Positions 16,542 through 24,864 of a stretch of DNA of 64,000 bases are shown piece after piece. Location: positions 1-64,000 of the forward strand of contig JAFGKD010000090.1 of the NCBI GenBank assembly GCA_016928775.1, read 5' to 3'. Position 1 is the stretch's first letter; every line of letters begins with the position of its first letter. The notes under the pieces are model-generated. The model did not search any database and was not told the DNA's origin. It worked only from the letters and a program-made list of their open reading frames with translations. The translations under genes and the position numbers were made by a program. The stretch comes from Candidatus Zhuqueibacterota bacterium (GTDB lineage: Bacteria; Zhuqueibacterota; Zhuqueibacteria; Residuimicrobiales; Krinioviventaceae).

Positions 16542-17930
16542 TCAGGCAGAAGCGAGTGCTTCAACGTTATCGACGGTTTTGGGAATCGGTTTGCCCAGTA
16601 CACGAGAACCGTTTTGCGTCACCAGGACATCGTCTTCAATCCGGATACCGCCAAAATCCATGTAATCCTTCAAGTTGTCATAGTTGATGAATTCGACAAA
16701 TTTTTTGTCCGATTGCCACTTTTCGATGAGGGCGGGGATAAAATAGAGTCCTGGTTCAACCGTCAGGACGTAACCGGGCTGCAGGGCTTTAGCAAGGCGC
16801 AATGATTTGAGACCAAACTGGGAACTCCTTTGTATCGTCGCATCATAACCAACGACATTTTCACCCAGATTTTCCATATCATGTACATCAAGCCCGAGCA
16901 TATGGCCGAGGCCATGCGGGAAAAACAGCGCGTGTGCGCCTACGGCGACCGCCTCTTTTATGTCACCGCGCATGAGGCCGATTTGTTTGAGGCCATCGGC
17001 CATATCTCTGGCGCTCTGCAGGTGTATGTCCCGATATGCAATGCCGGGACGAATGGCGTTGATCGCGTTTTTCTGGGCTGCCAGGACAATCTCATAAATA
17101 TCACGTTGACGTTTGGAAAAATGTCCGCCGATGGGGATGGTTCGCGTGATATCGCCGGCATAATGCAAAAGAGATTCCGCGCCGGAGTCGTTGACGACAA
17201 GATCACCGGCCTGCATGACATTGCCGTGATAATGGTTATGCAAGGTTTCTCCATGCACGGAGAAAATAATGGGAAACGAGATGCTGGAGCCATACGCTGC
17301 AGCAATCCCCGCCATTTTGCCGGAAATCTCTCGCTCAAGCATGCCTGGCCTGGCATGCTGCATGGCAAACGTGTGCATTTCGTAAGTGATGTCAATGGCC
17401 TTTTCAATCTCGCCTATCTCTTCTGCTGATTTGACGCTGCGCTGCGCTACAACAGCTTTAATCAATGGCTCGGAGACATAATGTTCAGCAGTGTCAATAT
17501 TGAGATGCAAAAGTGATGCAATTTTGATACGATGCTCATCGCGATATGGTGGCAAAACATGAACGAGTCGTCCTCTGTTCAGGGCACTGGTCACTGCATT
17601 CGTGAGGTTTTCTTCTGGCGCGCTTTTTTTTATCCCAACACGTTCGGCGCGCTCCTGCAATGACAGTTGCGGCCCCATCCAAACGATGTCATCTACCGTG
17701 TAATCGTAACCATAAAAAATTTCAAGATCCTCGTCGATATCCATGATCGCAGCGAGACCTGGCGTGTCAAGGCCGAAATAATACAGGAAGGTGCTATCCT
17801 GGCGAAAGGAATATGGATTATCAGCATAGTTCATTGGGCTTTCACCATTGCCAAGAAACAGAACAATACCGCCTTGCAGCTCTTTCTTCAGCAGTTCGCG
17901 GCGTTGCACATAAATGTCCGATTCAAACAT
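16542..17930 (-). CDS. pepP: Xaa-Pro aminopeptidase (M24B)
   Basis: A 462-residue metallopeptidase that removes N-terminal residues next to proline. An N-terminal AMP_N domain (about residues 1-140, LFLGNGESPMNYADNPY) precedes the pita-bread catalytic domain. Dinuclear metal ligands are visible: Asp in VVNDSGAE, Asp in AGDITRTIP, His in FPHGLGHMLGLDVHD, Glu in LTVEPGLYF and Glu in GIRIEDDVLV. Substrate histidine HNHYHG is also present. It resembles PepP of Bacteroidetes and cytosolic PEPD-like enzymes. The ATG is preceded by GAGG about 8 nt away. It is the first gene of the closely spaced minus-strand row that continues to the MFS transporter, though its function does not obviously link to them. 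Confidence 0.9.
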   Translation of the reverse strand: MFESDIYVQRRELLKKELQGGIVLFLGNGESPMNYADNPYSFRQDSTFLYYFGLDTPGLAAIMDIDEDLEIFYGYDYTVDDIVWMGPQLSLQERAERVGIKKSAPEENLTNAVTSALNRGRLVHVLPPYRDEHRIKIASLLHLNIDTAEHYVSEPLIKAVVAQRSVKSAEEIGEIEKAIDITYEMHTFAMQHARPGMLEREISGKMAGIAAAYGSSISFPIIFSVHGETLHNHYHGNVMQAGDLVVNDSGAESLLHYAGDITRTIPIGGHFSKRQRDIYEIVLAAQKNAINAIRPGIAYRDIHLQSARDMADGLKQIGLMRGDIKEAVAVGAHALFFPHGLGHMLGLDVHDMENLGENVVGYDATIQRSSQFGLKSLRLAKALQPGYVLTVEPGLYFIPALIEKWQSDKKFVEFINYDNLKDYMDFGGIRIEDDVLVTQNGSRVLGKPIPKTVDNVEALASA

Positions 17931-18017
17931 GATAGATCCTCAAAATGATTCAAAAGAGCGCGCTCGTCCTGAAATAGACGTAAACGCACAATTCTCAAGG
18001 GGGACGCGCACTGGAAA

Positions 18018-18236
18018 TTATAATGCTCGGATGACGCCGGTTTCTCTGATGATCACCGGAAATTGCTTGAGTTTTTTCGGCACTTTTTTTTCAATAAGCG
18101 GCGTACGTTCGACAACCAGTACGGTTATCGCGTCAAGATCATCCTGTTTGCCAATTCCGATACCGATAACGCCCGGAATGTTCATAATCTTTTCTTCATA
18201 TTTTTTTTTAACATCATGAATAGATAAAAGTGACAT
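18018..18236 (-). CDS. Small conserved protein of unknown function
   Basis: A 72-residue protein with a lysine-rich N-terminal helix (HDVKKKYEEKIMN) followed by IPGVIGIGIGKQ, ITVLVVERT and LKQFPVIIRETGVI. The order of a V.GVG.G strand, a conserved I.V.V strand and an IP..I.G turn recalls the small domain found at the N-terminus of some trypsin-like proteases and as a stand-alone protein in many bacteria. I cannot assign a role. The ATG at 18236 is preferred over an upstream in-frame start at 18266 because AAGGG lies about 9 nt before it. It lies 87 nt upstream of the M24 peptidase gene in the same direction. Confidence 0.55.
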   Translation of the reverse strand: MSLLSIHDVKKKYEEKIMNIPGVIGIGIGKQDDLDAITVLVVERTPLIEKKVPKKLKQFPVIIRETGVIRAL

Positions 18237-18287
18237 TTTTATGCCCTTTATTAATATTGATGACATCTACAAGTTACATACAAATTA

Positions 18288-18316
18288 TTGAAAATCAACT
18301 TTATTTTCACTATTTT
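18288..18316 (+). promoter_or_regulatory. Possible sigma70-type promoter for the acyltransferase
   Basis: TTGAAA at 18288-18293 and TATTTT at 18311-18316 are 17 nt apart, about 100 nt upstream of the ATG at 18418. The -10 box matches the consensus at only four of six positions in an AT-rich gap, so this could be chance. Confidence 0.3.
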
Positions 18317-18417
18317 CTTTATGGTGTTTTGTACAGCTCTTTCGCCATTTTTTTCAAACAGCATCTATATAAAGAATATTCTCTTGGGGATAATAAATTA
18401 AATTACATGGAGACATC

Positions 18418-19146
18418 ATGAAAAAATATCAGGACAAGACACCTGAACAGGTCATCCGAATGGTGACCATTGAGATTTTAGAGCGTGCAATCAAACTGGC
18501 CAAGAAAAAAAACCGTTCTGTCTACATCAGCAAAACATCGGGTGGCAAAGGTCTTGACGTGAACACGCTCAACCCGAATACACCGGAAGGTCGCGAAAAC
18601 CTGGAAAAGTTTTTAACACCCATCAAACGGCACTATACTATTTATGGGCTTGGCAAACCCGAGGAAAAAGATTCGATCAACTGGCGGGCCGTCAATGCGC
18701 CGGCCTGGCGCCGCATGCTGCTGTTTATGCAGTTGTTGCATTCGGTGACGATGAAGGGGACGCCGAAAAAAATAAAGTTTTTCCGCAAGATGGGCGTGCA
18801 CATTGGTGAAAACACCGAGATCATGCAGGGTGTGTGGCTCGACCATTTTCGTCCGGAACTGATTTTTATAGGCGACAATACGTTGATGGGCGCCTTTACC
18901 CGGGTGACAGTACATGCATACGAAGGCCATGGACGCTTTCGCTATGGTCTGGTCGAGATAGGCAACGACTGCACCATTGGTGCCGGTACAGGTATGGGGG
19001 TCATCCGGATTGAGGATAATGTCAGAACCCTGCCGGGAACCACATTATCCCCATATATGCTCAAGGTGAAGGCGGGATCGGTTGTTGGTTGGAATCCACC
19101 GCATGTTCACCACCCGGATGATGACAAAAAAGCACGGACCGCTTAG
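18418..19146 (+). CDS. Left-handed beta-helix (hexapeptide) acyltransferase-like protein
   Basis: A 242-residue protein. The C-terminal half (about residues 118-225) shows hexapeptide-repeat turns of the LbH acyltransferase fold: VHIGENTEI, LIFIGDNTLMGAFTRVTVH, LVEIGNDCTIGAGTGMGV, IRIEDNVRTLPGTTL and KAGSVVGW. The histidine in TVHAY is a candidate catalytic base. The N-terminal 110 residues are basic and helical, without a family I recognise. Such enzymes transfer acetyl or other acyl groups to sugars or amino groups; the acceptor is unknown. It starts at an ATG with GGAG 7 nt upstream. It stands alone on the plus strand, converging with the DUF4412 gene one nucleotide away. Confidence 0.75.
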   Translation: MKKYQDKTPEQVIRMVTIEILERAIKLAKKKNRSVYISKTSGGKGLDVNTLNPNTPEGRENLEKFLTPIKRHYTIYGLGKPEEKDSINWRAVNAPAWRRMLLFMQLLHSVTMKGTPKKIKFFRKMGVHIGENTEIMQGVWLDHFRPELIFIGDNTLMGAFTRVTVHAYEGHGRFRYGLVEIGNDCTIGAGTGMGVIRIEDNVRTLPGTTLSPYMLKVKAGSVVGWNPPHVHHPDDDKKARTA

Positions 19147-19147
19147 G

Positions 19148-19906
19148 CTAAAACGGATTTTGACTTTTATAGCCGGACGGCATGGCGAAAACACCTGCCG
19201 GGGCTGCCGCCTCTTTAAAGTCGATGAGTTCTGTTGAAGAGCTGAAGGATTGCCCCATCATCTCATTCGTTTGTTTTGAGAGAACGTGAACGCCTTTGAT
19301 CTTTTGCGTCTCTTCCATAATCTTGTTGACATTTTGACTCAATCCCGGCATCTGTGCCATCAGCGCCGCATTAAACTTGGCATACAACTGCTCGTCAATT
19401 TTAATATCAGTTGTCGCCCAAATTTCAGACGTCATCGTGCCCATGGCCATCTCAATGGTTTGAATGTATTTTTGGCACTCCCACTTGCCGATTTTTTTCT
19501 TTTCGGATGTCGGCTTGACACTCACTTTGATGTCCATCATTTTGCCCATAAATTGCTGAAAGGCGGCCTGATCTTCAGCGGACATCTCTTTTTCCTGATT
19601 TTTAACCATTTGAGTAAAATCCAGCGGCATGGTTGTCACAGTTTTCTTTTCATGGTCGGCAAAAGTCACGACCTGTTTCTCAAGATCGACGACAGTTTTT
19701 TGTTTCTCATTGCTGGTCATCATTTTTGTCTTGGTAATCCAGATTTCAACGATCAGATCTTGTGCCGGTTGATTCTGACCCATTGCTGAAATGGCATCAA
19801 TATGCTGCTTTTGTTTCATATAAATATCAGAGTGAGCTATATGTGGCAGCAACACAAGAATGCTGAATAGCCCGACAGTCCATCCCATAAAAAGTCGCCT
19901 GGTCAT
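19148..19906 (-). CDS. Exported DUF4412-like protein
   Basis: A 252-residue protein with a signal peptide (MTRRLFMGWTVGLFSILVLL, cleavage near AHS). The mature part reads like DUF4412/LolA-like beta-sheet proteins: alternating strands such as QDLIVEIWITKTKMM, KTVVDLEKQVVTFADHEKKT, WECQKYIQTIEMAMGTM and EIWATTDIKIDEQLYAKF. Related proteins are periplasmic or outer-membrane-facing with unknown function, possibly lipid binding. Lys and Met are abundant. AAGGAG lies 7 nt before the ATG. There is no linked partner: it converges with the acyltransferase and lies 100 nt or more from mutL-miaA. Confidence 0.7.
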   Translation of the reverse strand: MTRRLFMGWTVGLFSILVLLPHIAHSDIYMKQKQHIDAISAMGQNQPAQDLIVEIWITKTKMMTSNEKQKTVVDLEKQVVTFADHEKKTVTTMPLDFTQMVKNQEKEMSAEDQAAFQQFMGKMMDIKVSVKPTSEKKKIGKWECQKYIQTIEMAMGTMTSEIWATTDIKIDEQLYAKFNAALMAQMPGLSQNVNKIMEETQKIKGVHVLSKQTNEMMGQSFSSSTELIDFKEAAAPAGVFAMPSGYKSQNPF

Positions 19907-19967
19907 CGTCCTTCTCCTTGTTAAAATAGATTAAAATGGTTTATGACATATTTTTTCGAGAATATCA

Positions 19968-19994
19968 CAGCGCGGCCGAAGGCCGCAGCCAAAG
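19968..19994. repeat. REP-like GC-rich hairpin, copy B
   Basis: A stem GCGGCC / GGCCGC with triloop GAA lies between miaA and the DUF4412 gene. Read on the minus strand it is TTTGGCTGCGGCC, TTC, GGCCGCGC, almost the same as the 10638-10664 element. It sits 34 nt past the miaA stop and has no following T-run. Confidence 0.55.
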
Positions 19995-20027
19995 TATAAT
20001 AAATACTCTAACAGACTGATTCAGGTA

Positions 20028-20978
20028 TCATTCCCGGTCTGCAACTAATTTAGTTAAAATTTTTTTTTGTATATCACCTGGGCTCTTATTTTCGATATCC
20101 ATCCAATGAATTCGCAAATCGCGTCGAAACCAGGTGAGTTGGCGTTTCGCAAAACGGCGGGTATTCTGTTTTATGGTCTGTATCATGGTAGCATAATCCA
20201 GGGTGCCGGCCAGGTAGTCAAACACTTCTTGATAGCCGACGGTACGTAGCGCATTAAGCTTTGGTCCATATCCCATTTTTTGCAGATTTTTTACCTCCTC
20301 AACGAGTCCTGCAGCGATCATCTGATCAACACGATCATCAATACGGCGATAAAGTATTTCACGAGCCCTGGACAGGCCGATAAAAACCGGCACAAAGTCC
20401 GCCGCTTTCTCCTCGCCCTGACGATACGCAGAAATCGGTCGGCCGGATAACTCCCATACCTCCAGGGCCCGCACAATCCTTTGCGTGTCATTGGGGTGTA
20501 AGCGTTCTGCGGTGACCGGATCTACTCTTTTAAGTAGATGAAAAACCTTCTCATTGCCGACATTGCGAATCTGTTGCCGCCATTTTTCTTTCACTGCGGG
20601 ATCGGACATTTTGGGTGCAAACAAGCCCTCGACAAGCGCCCGAATATAAAATCCTGACCCGCCGACAACAATCGCTCTTTTATGTCTTGATTGAATTTGG
20701 CGAATACAAATGCGCGCTTCGCGACCGTACTGGCCGGCGCTATAGTTCTGATCCGGGTAACATATATCAATAAAATGGTGCGGTACGCGATCACGTTCTG
20801 TTTGAGTCGGTTTGGCGGTGCCGATATCAAGATACTTGTAAATCTGACGGGAATCGGCGGAGACAATCTCGCCATCGAGATGTTCAGCCACGTCCAGCGA
20901 CAGCTCTGTTTTACCGACAGCCGTCGGGCCAATGATGAACAGAACCTTATGTGCGCGCAAATCTGTCGTCAAATTCAT
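20028..20978 (-). CDS. miaA: tRNA dimethylallyltransferase MiaA
   Basis: A 316-residue enzyme that adds a dimethylallyl group to A37 of tRNAs reading UNN codons. Motifs: P-loop GPTAVGKTELS at about residue 18, VSADSRQIYKYLDIGTAKP, the DMAPP/tRNA region VPHHFIDICYPDQNYSAGQY, GGSGFYIRAL, RLHPNDTQRIVRALEV, and the C-terminal YATMIQTIKQNTRRFAKRQLTWFR. Length is normal. The start overlaps the 3' end of mutL by 32 nt in another frame, so the pair is probably translated from one mRNA. The mutL-miaA order matches enterobacteria, but hfq does not follow. Confidence 0.97.
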   Translation of the reverse strand: MNLTTDLRAHKVLFIIGPTAVGKTELSLDVAEHLDGEIVSADSRQIYKYLDIGTAKPTQTERDRVPHHFIDICYPDQNYSAGQYGREARICIRQIQSRHKRAIVVGGSGFYIRALVEGLFAPKMSDPAVKEKWRQQIRNVGNEKVFHLLKRVDPVTAERLHPNDTQRIVRALEVWELSGRPISAYRQGEEKAADFVPVFIGLSRAREILYRRIDDRVDQMIAAGLVEEVKNLQKMGYGPKLNALRTVGYQEVFDYLAGTLDYATMIQTIKQNTRRFAKRQLTWFRRDLRIHWMDIENKSPGDIQKKILTKLVADRE

Positions 20979-22743
20979 CCAAAGAAAAAGTAATCATGGT
21001 TGGGCGTCCGTGCGGACAAAAATAGGGTGTTTCACAGGCGAAAAGTTGATCAACCAGGGCATGCATTTCATCACTTGTTAATCTGTCACCGCTCATAATA
21101 GAAGCGCGGCACGCCACACTTTTAGCGACACGCTCCTGCATATCAATTTCAGTGCCAATCTTGAGTTTATATTCGTCCAAAATCTCCGGCAAAATCCTTT
21201 CCTCATTGCGTATACGCATACCGGCAGGAATACCTTCGACAACAACAGTGCGGCCACCAAATCCTTTTAAAATAAAGCCAATATTTTCCAGCAATGACAA
21301 AATATCCAGCAGCATGGCATGATCTTCCGCAGATAATTCCAGTGTGAGTGGAAACAGCAACTGCTGCGACGGTGCTTCCTTTTTCTGCATTCTTTTTTTG
21401 ACTTTTTCATAGGTAATGCGTTCGTGTGCAGCATGCTGATCAATGACAACCAGACCGCTTTTGATCTGCGACAAGATATATTTGTTATGCAGCTGCCACA
21501 TCAGTGACCGCTCGGATTCTTGTCTGCCTCCTTGTGACCTTGACGATGTTACTGCCGAGTCGTTCCACTCGTTGTCGGCCTGGGATGCCGAATCCTGAGG
21601 TGACGCATAGATTGCTGCAGGCGGTGCATCAAAATCGAGAGTTGCCTGTTGGCTGTTGAAATTCTTCAACTCATCAATTAACGACGCGCGAAATCTCGAC
21701 CGCTTTCGTGGAAACGATTTCAAATCCTCCGGCTTGATGTCGGGGACAATCTGGTCGGACATCAGCGCGCGTTTTACAGCGCCGCGTACCAGAGAAAAAA
21801 GCATGTGCTGATCGGCGAACTTTATCTCACTTTTTGTTGGATGAACATTCACGTCGATGCGTTCCGGATCAATTTCAAAAAAGAGAATGTAGATAGGAAA
21901 GCGGCCTTTGGGCAGCAGCTCGCCATAGCCGGACACGACCGCCGCCGACAAAGTTCTGTCGTAAATAAAGCGCGAATTGACGTAAAAATATTGTTCGCCG
22001 CGAGATTTGCGAACAATTTCATAATTACCGAGAAATCCTGTCACCTTGAACACAACGTTTTCTTCTGAAATAGGTAACAAATTTTCGCCGACGTGTTTAC
22101 CCAATACCTCGGCAATCCGATGCTGTGCATCGGTTTTTTTCAGGCTATAGATCTGTTTATCATCGTGAAACAGGGTAAATTCGATGTGCGGATGCGCCAG
22201 TGTGAACCGGCTGAGCACGCCCAAAATATGTCGATACTCCGTGGCTGTCGCGCGTAAAAATTTGCGTCGCGCCGGAGTGTTGAAAAAGATATTTTTGACA
22301 GCCACCGAGGTCCCAGCGTTGCCGCCGACGCTAGCGATATTCGATACAGCACCGGCATCAATGTTGATCTGCGTCCCTTCGATGTCGTCGCGCTGTACGG
22401 TTTTCATCTCGACTCGTGAGACCGATGCGATACTGGCTAATGCTTCTCCGCGAAATCCAAGACTCGTCACCCGTTCGACATCTTGAAAATTGTGAATCTT
22501 TGACGTCGCGTGCCGTTGAAATGACATGATGGCATCTTGTTCGCTCATACCCAAACCATTGTCAATAACCTGGATGAGCGTCTTACCGCCATCTTTAAGG
22601 ATAACCGTAATACAATCAGCATCGGCATCGATGGAATTTTCGATCAGCTCTTTGACAACGGATGAAGGACGATCAATAACCTCACCAGCGGCGATTTTAT
22701 TGATGACATGTTCGGATAATATTTGTATTTTAGGATCGTCCAC
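20947..22743 (-). CDS. mutL: DNA mismatch repair protein MutL
   Basis: A 598-residue GHKL ATPase that links MutS to excision in mismatch repair. The N-terminal ATPase motifs are complete: KIAAGEVIDRPSSVVKELIE, IDNGLGM, HATSKI, TSLGFRGEALASI. The C-terminal domain keeps the endonuclease motifs DQHAAHERITYE (matching DQHAxxExxxxE), ACRASI and CPHGRP, so this should be the nicking type of MutL used in bacteria without MutH. A linker rich in polar residues (about 340-410) separates the domains. A good promoter lies just upstream, and miaA overlaps its end. MutS is not in the window. Confidence 0.97.
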   Translation of the reverse strand: MDDPKIQILSEHVINKIAAGEVIDRPSSVVKELIENSIDADADCITVILKDGGKTLIQVIDNGLGMSEQDAIMSFQRHATSKIHNFQDVERVTSLGFRGEALASIASVSRVEMKTVQRDDIEGTQINIDAGAVSNIASVGGNAGTSVAVKNIFFNTPARRKFLRATATEYRHILGVLSRFTLAHPHIEFTLFHDDKQIYSLKKTDAQHRIAEVLGKHVGENLLPISEENVVFKVTGFLGNYEIVRKSRGEQYFYVNSRFIYDRTLSAAVVSGYGELLPKGRFPIYILFFEIDPERIDVNVHPTKSEIKFADQHMLFSLVRGAVKRALMSDQIVPDIKPEDLKSFPRKRSRFRASLIDELKNFNSQQATLDFDAPPAAIYASPQDSASQADNEWNDSAVTSSRSQGGRQESERSLMWQLHNKYILSQIKSGLVVIDQHAAHERITYEKVKKRMQKKEAPSQQLLFPLTLELSAEDHAMLLDILSLLENIGFILKGFGGRTVVVEGIPAGMRIRNEERILPEILDEYKLKIGTEIDMQERVAKSVACRASIMSGDRLTSDEMHALVDQLFACETPYFCPHGRPTMITFSLDEFDDRFART

Positions 22744-22772
22744 GTCAGCCTCTTTATAAAGTATGCAGGTAA

Positions 22773-22801
22773 ATTATACCTAAAAAGATATAAACATTCA
22801 A
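22773..22801 (-). promoter_or_regulatory. Sigma70-type promoter for mutL-miaA
   Basis: On the minus strand TTGAAT (22796-22801) and a perfect TATAAT (22773-22778) are exactly 17 nt apart. Transcription should start near 22766, about 23 nt before the mutL ATG. The reading rests only on match and spacing. Confidence 0.65.
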
Positions 22802-22930
22802 GGAATTATTCATCGGTTTAAAACGAGCGAGTTGGCTCTTTTGTCCCGTTTGTATCTTGGTCGACTGATGCTCGCGAATCCTTTCCTTGTCGGCAGAGCT
22901 GGACACAATTAAAGGAAAAAAAAACAATAA

Positions 22931-23497
22931 AGCCAAACAGACAATATTTTCTCAAATCAGCTTTATCCGGTTTTTGTCAGTCGTCTGCAATCCTTTTTTA
23001 TCGGCAAAGATGCGCGTGATCTCGATGACCTGCTTCAGGACGTGTATGTTTACAAAAGCGATTATAAGGTGCAAAATTTAGCCCTATGGGTGCCGCTCGC
23101 GACGATTGAATTTGCTATTCTCGATCTGTTGGGACGTATCGCCGGAAAATCAATGGGGGAATGGATTGGTGATATTTACAATACCAAAGTTGCTGTTTAT
23201 CAGGCCAACAATTATCGCGGCAAAACCGCAGAAGAATCCATTGAACTCATTAAAAAAGATGTAGCCGAGATTCAGGCCAAGGCGCTGAAATTTAAAATCG
23301 GTGGTCGCATGAGCAACAATGCTGAAAATCCGCCAGGGCGCACAGAAAAATTGATCCCCCTGGTGCGTCAATCTTTTGGTGATGACATGGTCATATATGC
23401 CGATTCCAACGGATCATACACCACCGATGAAGCTATCCGTATCGGTCGCATTCTGGAAAAGTGCCGCATTGATTTTTATAAAGAACCGGTGAAATAA
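22931..23497 (+). pseudogene. Decayed enolase-superfamily (mandelate racemase/MLE) gene remnant
   Basis: An open frame without a good start reads QLYPVFVSRLQSFFIGKDAR, then LDDLLQDVYVYKSDYKVQNL, ALWVPLATIEFAILDLLG, KFKIGGRMS, VIYADSNGSYTTDEAIRIG and FYKEPVK, then a stop. This is the N-capping end and the first half of the barrel of an MR/MLE enzyme. It keeps the K-x-K-like loop and one Asp metal ligand (YADSN), but the fragment stops right after the strand that carries the second ligand (EP), so the rest of the barrel is missing. The normal N-terminal domain is also absent: a stop codon precedes the frame. It was probably once a sugar-acid dehydratase or racemase. Flanking 22802-22930 and 23498-23684 hold no gene I can see. 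Confidence 0.7.
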
Positions 23498-23684
23498 AAA
23501 TATTTTTACGGATTTTTCCCAATTTTTCGTATGTTAAATGTAAGTAAACGAGGATTCAATCGAGCTGAAAGGCGCTTTGATATTCCTGCACCAGATTATC
23601 CTCCACAGAACCACATCCAAGTCTTGCGCGATGTTACAAGTGAAATTTACTAAACTATGAACTACTTACCTTAGGGAGTAAGTC

Positions 23685-24809
23685 ATGAAAAAAATTACAG
23701 TATTTGTGGTGCTCGTTTCAATGCTGTTCGTTACAACCAGTTTTGCCAAGGTTTATACTCAACTGGTTCTGGTGAGTAACGAAAACGGCGTACTTGTGGT
23801 GGACGTTCAGGCAAAAAGCGATGATGGTGAGCCATTGATCAGCCTGTACCGTGGTGCATTTAAAATTTCCGAGACGCTTGAAAAGCGAGTGACATTTGTC
23901 GGTTTTGACAATCTTGTATTCACATCTCCGGATTATAAAACACAAATCGGCTATAGTTCGGATTACAGAAAATTTTACTGGGTTTACACCTACAACACTG
24001 GTAATGCTGGCCCGTACGCTTCAATTCCAGAGGATTGGCTCAGCGTTTTGCGCGTACGGATCATATATAACACCGCGGATGAAATTGCATCGCTCTCATG
24101 GGCTGGATCACCCTCTTACTTGGTGCTGGATGAAAACGGTAAAGATATTACTGGCGATTATATGCCGATTCCACCTGAGCTGCAAGACTTTCCACTGCCA
24201 GTCGAGATGAGTGTTTACTCGGCCAATATCGAGAACAACACAGCGGTTGTCAAATGGCGAACTGAAAGCGAACTCAATAATCTTGGTTTTAATGTTTACC
24301 GAAGCGAAAATGAAGAGAGCGGATTCGTCAGACTGACCGGGGAGCTGATTCGCGGTCAAGGTTCGACATCTACACCTCATGATTATCAATATATTGACAA
24401 GAGTATTTTGCCCAAAGTAGATTATTGGTATGCCATCGAAACCATTTCGCTGGACGGCTTGAGTACATTTTATGGTCCTTTTCCAGCGACAGTATCGAGC
24501 GCCATCGCCAGTGGAACACCGGAGATGCCGGTCAACTTTATGCTGCGACAAAATTATCCAAATCCATTCAATCCGGAAACGCAGATTCGTTATGAACTGT
24601 CAGCTGCGAGTGATGTCAAATTGACGATTTATGATATTTTAGGCAATGAAATCGTCTCATTGGTTGACGGACATCAGGTGGCCGGCAGATATAGTGTAGC
24701 ATGGGACGGCACGGCCAGAAATGGCCAACGGCTTGAATCCGGCATTTTCATCTATGAGTTGCGTGCCGGTGAACAGGTCTTTTATCATAAAATGACGATG
24801 ATCAAATAG
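23685..24809 (+). CDS. Secreted protein with type IX sorting domain
   Basis: A 374-residue exported protein. The signal peptide is MKKITVFVVLVSMLFVTTSF (cleavage near FAK). An N-terminal beta-rich module (about 20-165) resembles cohesin/dockerin-like adhesive domains but I cannot name it. A fibronectin III-like module (about 175-275) holds VKWRTESELNNLGFNVYRS, typical of secreted FCB proteins. Residues from about 285 (NYPNPFNPETQIRYEL) to the end form a Por/T9SS-type C-terminal sorting domain ending in KMTMIK. The ATG is preceded by GGGAG at 7 nt. A bidirectional terminator follows 21 nt after the stop. Function unknown; surface attachment or export is expected. Confidence 0.8.
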   Translation: MKKITVFVVLVSMLFVTTSFAKVYTQLVLVSNENGVLVVDVQAKSDDGEPLISLYRGAFKISETLEKRVTFVGFDNLVFTSPDYKTQIGYSSDYRKFYWVYTYNTGNAGPYASIPEDWLSVLRVRIIYNTADEIASLSWAGSPSYLVLDENGKDITGDYMPIPPELQDFPLPVEMSVYSANIENNTAVVKWRTESELNNLGFNVYRSENEESGFVRLTGELIRGQGSTSTPHDYQYIDKSILPKVDYWYAIETISLDGLSTFYGPFPATVSSAIASGTPEMPVNFMLRQNYPNPFNPETQIRYELSAASDVKLTIYDILGNEIVSLVDGHQVAGRYSVAWDGTARNGQRLESGIFIYELRAGEQVFYHKMTMIK

Positions 24810-24830
24810 CGTCCGCACTTTTTTCACGAT

Positions 24831-24864
24831 AAAAGCCGTCTCGCAAATCGAGACGGCTTTTTTT
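24831..24864. terminator. Bidirectional Rho-independent terminator
   Basis: A 13-bp stem AAAAGCCGTCTCG / CGAGACGGCTTTT with a 5-nt loop is flanked by T-rich ends on both strands. It ends the sorted-protein gene on the plus strand and lies directly at the stop of the Nudix-fusion gene on the minus strand, so it serves both converging transcripts. Confidence 0.85.

Noticed and set aside
19286-19789. Open frame opposite the DUF4412 gene
   Set aside because: It mirrors a real coding gene with a signal peptide and shows no motif or ribosome-binding site.
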